A model generated the notes under the pieces. It did no database searches, was not told the DNA's origin, and saw only the letters and a program-made list of their open reading frames with translations. DNA of 24,162 bases, taken from Phycisphaerae bacterium (lineage in GTDB: Bacteria; Planctomycetota; Phycisphaerae; UBA1845; UTPLA1). Location: the NCBI GenBank assembly GCA_016935885.1, contig JAFGQA010000146.1:1-24162 (forward strand). Reading direction: 5' to 3'. The translations under genes and the position numbers were made by a program. Positions 7,831 through 15,580 of the stretch are shown here, piece by piece. Within the stretch, counting starts at the first letter, position 1; the number at the start of each line of letters is the position of its first letter.

Positions 7831-9276
7831 ATGACAAACACAACGCCGCAACCGACGCCCTCGCCGCACGAGCCCCACGGGCACGCGACCGAGGGGCAGG
7901 TGTACGTCGAGCCGCTGGACCCGGCGAATCAGTCGCTTGCCGACGCCTTGCGCAAGAGCTTCGGCGTCCTCAAGTTCTTGATGCTGGTGCTTGTCGTACT
8001 GTACTTCCTCAGCGGGTGGTTCAGCGTGAAGCCGGACGAGGTCGGCCTCGTGACGCGGTACGGCCGCATCGTCGGCATCGGGGCTGGGGAAGAAACAGCC
8101 GGCGCCGTCTTGTACGAGGGCTGGCACTGGTCTTGGCCGTATCCGTTCGAGCGATGGATAACGGTCTCCACCAAGGAGCGGGAGATTCCCGTCGAGTTCA
8201 TGTTCCAGTTGAGCGAATCGGAGATGGCATCGGGCATCACGGGCTATGGACGCGGCAGCCTGAGCCCCGTTCGAGACGACTACTTGATCACCGGCGACGT
8301 GAACATCCTTCACGCGTCGTTGAGGGTCAAATATAAAATCACCGACGCGGTCGCGTACTTGAAGAACGTGTATCCAATGTCTGATCTGGAGGCGACGATC
8401 CGCTCGAAGGAACATCGCCGCTACCCGGAGTACGGGATCGTCACCAACCTGGTTCGGAATTCGGTCATTGAAACGGCGGCTCAGCGAGAGGCCCTGAAGA
8501 TCCGCGGCGAGGATCAGGACGCGTTTCTCTCCGCCGTGGCGCTACGGCTGAATGATAAGCTGAAGGAACTTGAGGAAAGGGATGCCGCGCTGGGCATCTA
8601 CGTTGACAAGGACACGGGGATCATCGCCCCTAAGACGAGCAACGTGGAGGCCATCATGCCGCCTCGTCAGACGCAGCAGATCTTCGACAGGGTACAGGCT
8701 GCGGGGGACGAGAAGGCCGCCGATATCGCCAAGGCCCAGTCGGGGGCACAGGCAATGCTCGTTCAGATGGCCGGTCCCGACTACGAGCGCATCGCCGAGG
8801 CGACCGAGAAGGAATTTGCCCTGATGCGTAGGCTGTCGAAGATGGAAGGTGTGGACGGATCGGCCGGCAACGGCGAGGAGATCCAGCGGCTGCGAGCGGA
8901 GTTGCGGGAACAACGCGGCGAAGTGGAGGAGCTGCTCACCACGGTGGCCAGCGGGAAAGCCAGGGCGATTCTCCGAGATGCCGAAATCGCCAGGGACACC
9001 ATCATCAAGGAGGCCGCCGGCGATTACGCCCAGTTCATCGAGGTCCGTCCGGAGTACGAGCAGGACCCGGCGATTTTCATGTCTCGGCGGCTGGACGAGG
9101 CCTACGCCGACGCGCTGGACAACTGGAAGATCGCCAAGGTCTACGTCCCGGCCGAGGCCAAGGATTACAGGCTGCACATCCCCCGTGCCGGCAAACCGGT
9201 GCTCGGGAAGGAAAAAGAGGGAGACAAGGCGAGAAGCGACGGCTTGATGAGGAAACCGGAACTCGTAGTGCCATGA
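7831..9276 (+). CDS. SPFH/band-7 protein, HflK-like
   Basis: The protein has 481 residues. A Pro/His-rich cytoplasmic N-terminus is followed by SLADALRKSFGVLKFLM leading into a membrane anchor (about 45-63), then the SPFH domain starting VKPDEVGLVTRYGR. The segment AGAVLYEGWHWSWPYPFERW corresponds to the HflK signature near the membrane. A helical region rich in Glu/Arg (about 345-400) likely forms a coiled coil with the other SPFH subunits. It starts 6 nt after the previous stop and its own stop overlaps the next start (ATGA, 9273-9276). This shows translational coupling to the ABC ATPase, evidence that the SPFH and ABC proteins are made together. The C-terminus is basic and lacks the repeats of proteobacterial HflK. 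Confidence 0.88.
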   Translation: MTNTTPQPTPSPHEPHGHATEGQVYVEPLDPANQSLADALRKSFGVLKFLMLVLVVLYFLSGWFSVKPDEVGLVTRYGRIVGIGAGEETAGAVLYEGWHWSWPYPFERWITVSTKEREIPVEFMFQLSESEMASGITGYGRGSLSPVRDDYLITGDVNILHASLRVKYKITDAVAYLKNVYPMSDLEATIRSKEHRRYPEYGIVTNLVRNSVIETAAQREALKIRGEDQDAFLSAVALRLNDKLKELEERDAALGIYVDKDTGIIAPKTSNVEAIMPPRQTQQIFDRVQAAGDEKAADIAKAQSGAQAMLVQMAGPDYERIAEATEKEFALMRRLSKMEGVDGSAGNGEEIQRLRAELREQRGEVEELLTTVASGKARAILRDAEIARDTIIKEAAGDYAQFIEVRPEYEQDPAIFMSRRLDEAYADALDNWKIAKVYVPAEAKDYRLHIPRAGKPVLGKEKEGDKARSDGLMRKPELVVP

Positions 9277-10520
9277 CCCACGACAGACTCTCGGCCCCAG
9301 TTGTTGAATGCATCTCGCTCACGAAGATCTTTCAGGATTTCTGGGGGCGGGACAAGGTCCTCGCAGTAGACGAGTTGGACCTCGAGATCCGGCCCGGCGA
9401 GGTCTTCGGCCTTCTCGGGCCGAACGGCTCCGGCAAGTCCACGACGATCAAGATGCTGCTGGGGCTGCTGTATCCGACGTCGGGCGCGGCCCGGGTGTTC
9501 GGCCGGCCGCCGACGGATACGGCGGTCAAGGCCCGCATCGGGTTCATGCCCGAGGAGTCTTACCTGTATCAGTATTTGAACGCCCACGAGACGCTTGATT
9601 ATTACGGGCGTCTCTTTAAGCTTGATCGCCACGAGCGGAGGCGGCGAACCGGACAACTGATCGACATGGTCGGGCTCAAACGGGCGGCCAGGCGCCCGGT
9701 CGGTACCTACTCGAAGGGCATGGCCCGACGGATCGGTCTCGCCCAGGCCCTGATCAACGATCCCGACCTGCTGATCCTCGACGAGCCGACGACCGGCCTC
9801 GATCCCGTTGGGACGCGACAGATCAAGGATGTGATCGGGACGCTCGGGCGGCGCGGCAAGACGGTGCTGCTGTGCAGCCACCTGCTCGCGGACGTGGAGG
9901 ACGTCTGCGATCGCGTGGCGATCATGTACGGGGGCAGGCGGCAGGCGCTCGGATCGGTCGTCGAGCTGTTGGAGCGGCAAGACATCACCCAGATCACCAC
10001 GGAGCAACTCGACGAGGATACGGTTCGCAGGATACGTGAGATCGTGGCCAAGGCCGGCCGCAAAGTCATGGCCGTCGATCATCCAACGGATCGGCTGGAG
10101 GAGATGTTCCTTCGCGTCGTGGGGCAAGCTCAGCGGGAGCGGCTCCAGACGAGCGGTGCGGAGTCGACGGCGGGCGTTTCCGAGTTTCTCGCCGGCGAGG
10201 AGCCGAGCGAGGCGGGCGTATGCCTGGTGGAGTCATTGGTGCAGGCGGGCGCGCAGACGGCCCCGGAAGCAGCTCCGGACATCATGGCGACGAAACCGGT
10301 AAAGGCGGCACCGCAGATTCGCGGGGACGTGCTCGCGGGATTGACCGGCGCAAAGCCGTCCGAGCCGCCGGCGCCGGTGTCGGCCGTGGAGGAGCCGGTC
10401 GAGTCGCCCTCTCGATCGAACAAGCCTGACCAGGCGGTGCTGGATCGACTTCTGGCCCCAAAGCCGACGGAGCAGGCAAGGCAGTCGGATTCGAAAGACC
10501 AAGCTGAGCCGGGCACGTGA
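9273..10520 (+). CDS. ABC transporter ATP-binding protein
   Basis: The protein has 415 residues; the nucleotide-binding domain is in the first ~235. Visible motifs are Walker A GPNGSGKST (49-57), signature YSKGM (146-150), Walker B LLILDEPTTGLD (166-177) and the H-loop CSHLL (201-205). The Q-loop position reads PEES (93-96), with Glu where Gln is usual. The CcmA/NatA-like ABC-2 exporter subfamily is the best match. After a short conserved domain, the last ~130 residues are a Pro/Ala/Glu-rich low-complexity tail ending with a small conserved-looking helix (DQAVLDRLLAPKP). The start overlaps the preceding SPFH stop by 4 nt with no separate Shine-Dalgarno nearby, so it probably depends on coupled translation. 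The TGA stop lies inside the left arm of the 24-bp hairpin. Confidence 0.94.
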   Translation: MTHDRLSAPVVECISLTKIFQDFWGRDKVLAVDELDLEIRPGEVFGLLGPNGSGKSTTIKMLLGLLYPTSGAARVFGRPPTDTAVKARIGFMPEESYLYQYLNAHETLDYYGRLFKLDRHERRRRTGQLIDMVGLKRAARRPVGTYSKGMARRIGLAQALINDPDLLILDEPTTGLDPVGTRQIKDVIGTLGRRGKTVLLCSHLLADVEDVCDRVAIMYGGRRQALGSVVELLERQDITQITTEQLDEDTVRRIREIVAKAGRKVMAVDHPTDRLEEMFLRVVGQAQRERLQTSGAESTAGVSEFLAGEEPSEAGVCLVESLVQAGAQTAPEAAPDIMATKPVKAAPQIRGDVLAGLTGAKPSEPPAPVSAVEEPVESPSRSNKPDQAVLDRLLAPKPTEQARQSDSKDQAEPGT

Positions 10521-10573
10521 AGTGTGAAGCGTGAAGCGCCAGATTAGATGCGCTTCACGCTTCACACTTCACG
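10516..10573. repeat. Perfect 24-bp stem-loop at ATPase/permease junction
   Basis: The left arm 10516-10539 and right arm 10550-10573 are exact reverse complements around the 10-nt loop CAGATTAGAT. The left arm contains the ATPase stop codon, and the ATG at 10548 lies at the loop/right-arm boundary. The arms are made of GTGAAG(C/T) heptads. No T-tract follows. It could be a strong RNA processing, stability or differential-expression signal within the operon. Confidence 0.9.
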
Positions 10574-10593
10574 AGATACGAGATACACGGAAC
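10517..10593. repeat. Heptanucleotide-phased tract of eleven units
   Basis: Read in steps of seven from 10517, the sequence is GTGAAGT, GTGAAGC, GTGAAGC, GCCAGAT, TAGATGC, GCTTCAC, GCTTCAC, ACTTCAC, GAGATAC, GAGATAC, ACGGAAC. The phase holds across both arms of the hairpin and the downstream GAGATAC pair, so the tract was built in 7-nt steps. Confidence 0.85.
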
Positions 10594-10598
10594 GCCCA

Positions 10599-12395
10599 GT
10601 GGATTTCTACAATAACTTCTTCCTGATCATGTTCGCCCTTGGGTGCCTGATCGGACTCGTGGCACTCGGCTACGTGATCCGCCGTGCTTTCGGCCGGGAG
10701 GCGGGCGAGATCGGGGGGTGGGAGTTGCGTGGAGGCCCGCGTCGAATCACGGCAGTGGCCAAGACCACGCTGGCCGAAGGCCTTCGCGCGAAGGTGGCGT
10801 CGGGGTTCGCGCTGCTGATACTCCTGAGCATCCCGCTGTTCTGGCTCACGGCCGAAGGCGACGGGACGATCAAGGGCATGGTCCAGATGTTCATCACCTA
10901 CTCCCTGGGCTTTACCTCCTTCATCCTATCGCTCCTGACGATCTTCTTCTCCTGCCGGTCACTTTCCGTCGAGCTGGCCACCCGGCAGATCTATTCCGTT
11001 GCCTCGAAGCCCATCCCACGTTGGCAGATCCTTGCCGGCAAGTGGATCGGCATCATGTCATTAAACACCATCCTCCTGGCGATTGCCTGCCTTGCGACCC
11101 TTGCCGGTGCGCGGGCGACGGTCTGGCGATTCAAGACCCATCTTAGGCACGAGTTGGAGACCTACGGCAGCCTGAGCCCGGCACAGGCCGCCACCGCCGT
11201 CACCTCGCTGGACTTGGACCACGTAAAGGGCATAGGAAGAGAAGGCGCCGAGAGCCCAATCGTCCACACCATCGCCGAGGCCCTGGGGCTGACCCAGCAG
11301 CAGATCGTTGACATGCTCCTGCGCCTGCCGGAAGCCACGCGTGTGGACCTGCGTCGCTTTGACGAATTGCGCAGGCAGGTGCTCGTGGCGCGGGCTGGCG
11401 TCACGCCGGAGAAGCCGGACCTCACTGAAGACATCGAGAAGTCGTACAGGTTCCTGGAGAAGGAGGGCCGGTTGCCCGATGACTGGAGCCCAGGCCGGAT
11501 CCGCGAGCAGATCGAGACGAACCTGCGTGTCGAAGCCTCCAGGGTGCCGTTCGGCGCAAGGCGGACGTGGGTATTCAAGGGACCCGCCCCGCCGGTGGCG
11601 AAGACGCAGCGGGACCTTGTGGAGGCAGGTGCGAGAGGGGATTCTCGCACCAGCATCATGAGCGTCCGCTTCAAAATGCACGTTGGCAACGACCTGCCGG
11701 CATACATGGACCCGCTGTACGGGAAGTTCGAGCGCGACACGCTCCTGTGCGCCTGGGGCATCGGTGATCCGCTCAAACCGACCTTCTTTGCTGTGGTGGA
11801 GCCGTACGCGATCCGGTCCTTCACGGAGTTCGAGATCCCCGTGAACTGTGTCGAGGAGGACGGCACGGTCCGGGTGGAGTATGCCAACATCGACCCGCGC
11901 CGCGTGGACGTCATCCTCGATCTGTGGGCCGTACCGAGCAATCTGGAGGTCCTTTACCGCGTCGGCTCGTTTGAGCTGAACGTCTTTCAGGTCTTCCTTG
12001 CCGTGCTCATACCCATTGCGTGCTTGACGTCGCTGGGTGTGTGTGCCTCGACATTCCTGAGCTTCCCGGTGGGGTCCCTGATTGTCATCACGTTGTTCAT
12101 CATCACGAGCTCCATGGGCTTCGTGAAGGAGTCACTGGCCGTGACCGAGGAGTACGTGCCGCCGCACCTTCAGGATTTCAAGTATGAGCTTCGGCGGGGC
12201 ACCGTCGACGCGATCGGTTGGATCTTGTCGATCGGCGATTGTGATCCCGTCAGCCAACTGCGCGAGGGCCGGGCGGTCGGGTGGCGCGTGCTGTGGGAGA
12301 GCTTCTGGGAGTACGTGTTGGTCAAGAGCGCGGCAGTGATGCTTGTCGGCCTGCTGGTCTTCCGGCGCCGCGAGCTGGCGGCGGTGGTTGTCTGA
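10599..12395 (+). CDS. ABC-2 type transporter permease with large extracytoplasmic domain
   Basis: About 598 residues from GTG 10599 (MDFYNNFF). An ATG at 10548 would add MRFTLHTSRDTRYTERP, which is translated heptad repeat, so I prefer the GTG. Four helices lie in the N-terminal part (FFLIMFALGCLIGLVALGY; FALLILLSIPLFWL; MFITYSLGFTSFILSLLTI; IMSLNTILLAIACLATLAG). The segment SKPIPRWQILAGKWIG marks an ABC-2 permease. A soluble region of roughly 280 residues follows, then two or three helices (VFQVFLAVLIPIACL; GSLIVITLFIITSSMGF) and a final helix at the C-terminus. The insertion makes it larger than usual for the family. It should pair with the upstream ATPase to export an unknown substrate. 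A copy of a short hairpin repeat lies within the soluble domain at 11628-11651. Confidence 0.85.
   Translation: MDFYNNFFLIMFALGCLIGLVALGYVIRRAFGREAGEIGGWELRGGPRRITAVAKTTLAEGLRAKVASGFALLILLSIPLFWLTAEGDGTIKGMVQMFITYSLGFTSFILSLLTIFFSCRSLSVELATRQIYSVASKPIPRWQILAGKWIGIMSLNTILLAIACLATLAGARATVWRFKTHLRHELETYGSLSPAQAATAVTSLDLDHVKGIGREGAESPIVHTIAEALGLTQQQIVDMLLRLPEATRVDLRRFDELRRQVLVARAGVTPEKPDLTEDIEKSYRFLEKEGRLPDDWSPGRIREQIETNLRVEASRVPFGARRTWVFKGPAPPVAKTQRDLVEAGARGDSRTSIMSVRFKMHVGNDLPAYMDPLYGKFERDTLLCAWGIGDPLKPTFFAVVEPYAIRSFTEFEIPVNCVEEDGTVRVEYANIDPRRVDVILDLWAVPSNLEVLYRVGSFELNVFQVFLAVLIPIACLTSLGVCASTFLSFPVGSLIVITLFIITSSMGFVKESLAVTEEYVPPHLQDFKYELRRGTVDAIGWILSIGDCDPVSQLREGRAVGWRVLWESFWEYVLVKSAAVMLVGLLVFRRRELAAVVV
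11628..11651. repeat. In-frame copy of the hairpin repeat within the permease gene
   Basis: GGTGCGAGA and TCTCGCACC form a perfect 9-bp stem around GGGGAT. Aligned with 24-47, the centre is nearly identical. Positions 3-4 and 21-22 differ in a compensatory way, so pairing is kept. It encodes part of GARGDSRTS in the permease soluble domain without breaking the frame. Confidence 0.65.
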
Positions 12396-12396
12396 C

Positions 12397-12431
12397 AAGG
12401 ATGGAAGATGAAGGATGAAGGATGAAGAAAG
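12397..12431. repeat. Heptanucleotide repeat tract after permease stop
   Basis: Beginning one base after the TGA stop, the units read AAGGATG, GAAGATG, AAGGATG, AAGGATG, AAGAAAG. The period is exactly 7 nt. The remaining spacer to 12566 shows no gene. Confidence 0.8.
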
Positions 12432-12580
12432 AGTGCCGGAGTGCGGTGCAGCCCGGCGCGGTAGATGTTCTTGTCCTTTGCGTCGGCACGAAGACGTGAG
12501 CCGCGGAACCAGGGCTCGCCGTTTGGCAGAGTTTCCGTGGTCCCGCCCTAGCTACGAGGGTTTCGTGCTGAAAGCTAAGT

Positions 12581-12689
12581 GACTATCTCAAAACGGGTGC
12601 CACGGGCAGCTTGCCTGCCCGTGCACTGGCGGACGAGCCGCCAGTGGCACCCAAGCCAGTGGCACCCAAGACGGCGTTTTGAGATAGTC
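12581..12689. mobile_element. 109-bp MITE-like inverted-repeat element with twin hairpins
   Basis: Perfect 15-bp terminal inverted repeats (GACTATCTCAAAACG, 12581-12595, and its reverse complement, 12675-12689) enclose two abutting hairpins, each a 9-bp stem with a 5-nt loop: 12601-12623 (loop CTTGC) and 12624-12646 (loop ACGAG). GGGTGCCAC/GTGGCACCC can also pair around them. There is no coding capacity. It sits inside a heptad tract: GCTGAAA GCTAAGT lies before it and TATAAGT GCTGAAG after it. TAAGT occurs on both sides and may be a trace of target duplication. Its effect on transcription between the permease and the next gene is unknown. Confidence 0.7.
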
Positions 12690-12717
12690 TATAAGTGCTG
12701 AAGGCTGTTAGCTCATC
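12690..12717. repeat. Heptad tract directly upstream of the TPR-like gene
   Basis: The units TATAAGT, GCTGAAG, GCTGTTA, GCTCATC lead exactly to ATG 12718. The matching left part (GCTGAAA, GCTAAGT) lies at 12567-12580, before the 109-bp element. This tract replaces the usual Shine-Dalgarno region. Confidence 0.65.
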
Positions 12718-14448
12718 ATGATGCGTCCTTCCACCAGAAAATGGCTGTTTGTGCTGTTGGCGGGCGTACTGCTGCTGGCGGCATCTTCGCGCGTCGGCCC
12801 GTTATACGACCAGCGGGAAGAGCACCAGTTGGTCCTTCCGCCGTTGCCGGATACGGTGCGACCTTCGATGCTGCTCAGCCCGCTGCTCGCGGTCGGCCGG
12901 GCACCGCTGGTGGACTACCTTTGGATGCGGGCAACGCAGCTCAAGGACAGGGGGCTTTTCTTCGACGCGTATCAGCTTTCGCAGATGATTTGCGAGTTGC
13001 AGCCGAAGTTCGCCAGCGTCTGGGCCTTCCAGGGCTGGAACATGGCGTACAACATCTCCGTGACACTCAAGTCGCCTGAAGAACGGTGGCGGTGGGTGCG
13101 AAACGGATACGAGCTGATCCGCGACAAGGGCATCCCCCTGAACCCCAACAACACGCAGCTCTATAAGGAACTCGCCTGGATCCTCTTCCACAAGGTTGGG
13201 GACACCATGGACGAGATGCACTATTACTACAAGCTCCAGTTTGCCCTCATCATGGAGGACATTCTCGGCAAGCCCCCAGACGACTATGCCAGAGCCGGCA
13301 GGGCTCGCGGCGACTTCTACAGGAACTACGATTACAAGTCGCTGGCCGACGCCCCGCTGGCGTTTGGGGAGCTACTCGATGAGCCTGGTGTCGCCGACTT
13401 CGTCGAGAAGCTCAAGGCCTTCGGGTTTGATGCCGGCGAAGAGGGCGCGTTCCTCGGCTTGCTCGCATCCCTCGAGGACGAAACGGTGAAAATCCCCGAT
13501 GTCGAGCCGGGGCGGGAGGAGGCCACCCTGTATGCGCTGAAGGAACTGATGTCTGATCCGCAAACCGAAGGTCCCCGCACAGCCATTGAGAAGTACTGGC
13601 GAGCCTATCGCTTGAGAAACGAAGTCAAGCTCGATCCGCGGCGGATCGTGCAGCTTCACGAGGCATTCGGCGTGATCTTCGACTTCCGGCTGGCCGAGGC
13701 ACACGCCATCTATTGGACGAGTCTGGGCCTGGAGAAGGGTCTCGGCCGACAGGAGGCCGTCGACGTCCACCGGCTGAATACGCAGCGTATCGTGTTTTAC
13801 TCCCTCCAGAAGATGTTTCAGCGCGGCCGTATGGCCATGAGCAGAAACGCGGACCTGGGTGAGCCGCCGCTGCTCTCGCCCGACATCCGTATGACTCCCG
13901 TCCTTCGTGCCGCGATCGAAGAGGGCTCCCAATACTACCTGGATATGGAGAAGCCGGGGAAGCAGGTTTCGGAGAACTTCCGCACGGCGTACGTGGGCTT
14001 CATGCGATCGGCCATCATCCGATACCACGAATTGGGCATGCAGAAAGAGGCCAAGGCCTACTTCGATGATCTCAAGAAGATCTTCCCCGACCCTATGTAC
14101 GACAAGGGACTAGATGGGTTTCTGGCCGAGCAGTTCAGGTTCGACCGAGAGATCGACGATTACCGCGTGGCCCTCGCCCGAATCCGGGCCCTGATCCACC
14201 GGGGCCTGGTTCAATACGCCTATGACGAAGACGAGGAGGCCGGGCTCTGTTTTCGCCGGGCCAAGCAGATTTACGACAACTATCAGAAGAACATCGTTTC
14301 CGCGCGCCTCAGGATCCCCTTCAAGTACACCGACATCCTCGTGCAAATGACACACGAGACGGGCGGCGGCATGTACCGTGGTTCCTACGAGCACATCTGC
14401 GAGAAACTGGGCATCGAGCCGCTGCCGCCGAAGCAAGGCGGGGAGTGA
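12718..14448 (+). CDS. Membrane-anchored TPR-like conserved protein
   Basis: The protein has 576 residues. An N-terminal signal anchor (about 8-24, KWLFVLLAGVLLLAASS) is followed by a mostly helical protein. Stretches such as LVDYLWMRATQLKDRG, DAYQLSQMICELQPKFASVWAFQ and GWNMAYNISVTLKSPEE look like tetratricopeptide-type helical pairs that have lost a strict consensus. I cannot assign an enzyme motif. It ends the plus-strand run that starts at 4541. The C-terminal half contains further helix pairs (for instance ALIHRGLVQYAYDEDEEAGL). As a likely periplasmic or lumen-side helical scaffold next to an ABC permease, it may bind substrate or assemble the complex; this is inference. Two adjacent ATGs (12718, 12721) are possible starts, and there is no good Shine-Dalgarno. 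Confidence 0.75.
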   Translation: MMRPSTRKWLFVLLAGVLLLAASSRVGPLYDQREEHQLVLPPLPDTVRPSMLLSPLLAVGRAPLVDYLWMRATQLKDRGLFFDAYQLSQMICELQPKFASVWAFQGWNMAYNISVTLKSPEERWRWVRNGYELIRDKGIPLNPNNTQLYKELAWILFHKVGDTMDEMHYYYKLQFALIMEDILGKPPDDYARAGRARGDFYRNYDYKSLADAPLAFGELLDEPGVADFVEKLKAFGFDAGEEGAFLGLLASLEDETVKIPDVEPGREEATLYALKELMSDPQTEGPRTAIEKYWRAYRLRNEVKLDPRRIVQLHEAFGVIFDFRLAEAHAIYWTSLGLEKGLGRQEAVDVHRLNTQRIVFYSLQKMFQRGRMAMSRNADLGEPPLLSPDIRMTPVLRAAIEEGSQYYLDMEKPGKQVSENFRTAYVGFMRSAIIRYHELGMQKEAKAYFDDLKKIFPDPMYDKGLDGFLAEQFRFDREIDDYRVALARIRALIHRGLVQYAYDEDEEAGLCFRRAKQIYDNYQKNIVSARLRIPFKYTDILVQMTHETGGGMYRGSYEHICEKLGIEPLPPKQGGE

Positions 14449-14770
14449 TGTGACAGGCAACGGCGTCCAAGAGCCCCCGATCTTGGCACAAGGGCGCTCG
14501 CACGGGACGCGCGGCTACCCCCGGGCAAGCTCGGGGGCGCTTCTGGCTCGATCGTAGCGGCCCACGGATCGCCATCCGTGGACTTCAAACGAACGTCTGC
14601 GGACGATGCGGCGCCGTCGCACCAGTTCGGATCGCTTGGTGTGCCGCCTATAGGCTTGGCACAGGCGCCAGCGCCCGTGGCCCCACGGCCGAAACGGCGG
14701 TGCCACAGAATGGCCTTGTGGCAGGTTCTGAACGCACCCCACCAAGCACCCGGGCACGATCCCGCGAACG
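14449..14770. other. Convergent intergenic region with hairpins, no gene seen
   Basis: The region lies between the plus-strand TPR-like gene and the end of the minus-strand FG-GAP gene. It contains CCCCCG/CGGGGG around 14517-14536, a perfect 8-bp stem CCACGGAT/ATCCGTGG with tetraloop CGCC (14562-14581) and a bulged stem GTGCCGCCTA/TAGGC-TT-GGCAC (14641-14662). None has a T-tract. The hairpins could together serve as a structured end for both transcripts. Confidence 0.5.
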
Positions 14771-15580
14771 CTACGGGCCGAGAACGAGATCGACAAACGC
14801 CTGCACGTCGAGGCCATCCACGACGCCGTCGCCGTTCATCTCGCCGCGGTTGATGTCGCAGCCGGTATAGCTGCCCGGATCGATGAGCGCCTCCACGAAG
14901 AGCGGCACGTCGTCCAGGTCCGCCACACCGCTGCAATCCATGTCGCCGACGACGTTCTGGTACAGGTACACCTGGCCGTCGCTCGCGCCGATCAGCACGT
15001 CCAGCTGGCCATCGTCCGTCCAATCGGCCACGAACGGCCTGGATCGCGTGGCCGCCAGGTCGATCGCAACCCCTTCGGATTTCACGGCTGTATAGCCTGA
15101 GAAGCTGGGCGCGGCATCTGTGCCGGTGTTTGTGTAGAGCAGGAGTTGGCCGTCCGTGTTGCCGACCAGCAGGTCCTTCTTGCCGTCGCCATCGAAATCA
15201 AGGACATGCGGGCTCGAACGCGCGGAGGGTACGATCAGGTCCACGCCGCTATTCTGGGCGAACGTCTGGCTGTGGAAGTCGGGTTCGGTATCGGTTCCTT
15301 CGTTAATGAAGATGTGTATCTTGCCGTCAAGAGCTCCAACGAGGAGGTCCTTCTTGTCGTCGTTGTTCCAATCCACGATCGTAGGTGTGGCACGAGAGCC
15401 GACGTCGATATTCGTCTTTGTCGGGTCCCCCACCTGGAGAAGAGTCCCGCCGTCGAACTCGGGGTCGTCATCATCGTTGTTGTTGTTCAAGAAGAGCCTG
15501 ATCATTCCGTCAGCCTGGCCGGCGACCAGGTCCTTGTAAGCGTCCGCGTCCCAATAAACTACGCGGGGGTAGATACCCAG
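14771..15580 (-). pseudogene. C-terminal part of FG-GAP/dockerin protein after in-frame TGA
   Basis: This stretch continues in exactly the same frame as the signal-peptide-bearing fragment upstream (15581-15922), separated only by TGA at 15581-15583. It begins LGIYPRVVYWDADAYKDLV and carries four of the five FG-GAP/VCBS-type repeats (DWNNDDKKDLLVG, DFDGDGKKDLLVG and DWTDDGQLDVLIG are the clearest). A two-repeat dockerin-like tail follows (DMDCSGVADLDDVPLFVEAL, then NGDGVVDGLDVQAFVDLV). FG-GAP repeats form calcium-binding beta-propellers in extracellular proteins, and dockerins bind calcium and partner modules. Without readthrough it would need an internal start; ATG 15503-15505 is available but has no clear Shine-Dalgarno and no signal peptide. 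The intact whole would be 383 codons. Confidence 0.75.

Noticed and set aside
9274..14448. Genome-wide reassignment of TGA to an amino acid
   Set aside because: TGA ends the third SPFH gene, the ABC ATPase, the permease and the TPR-like gene at sensible places, so it is a normal stop here.
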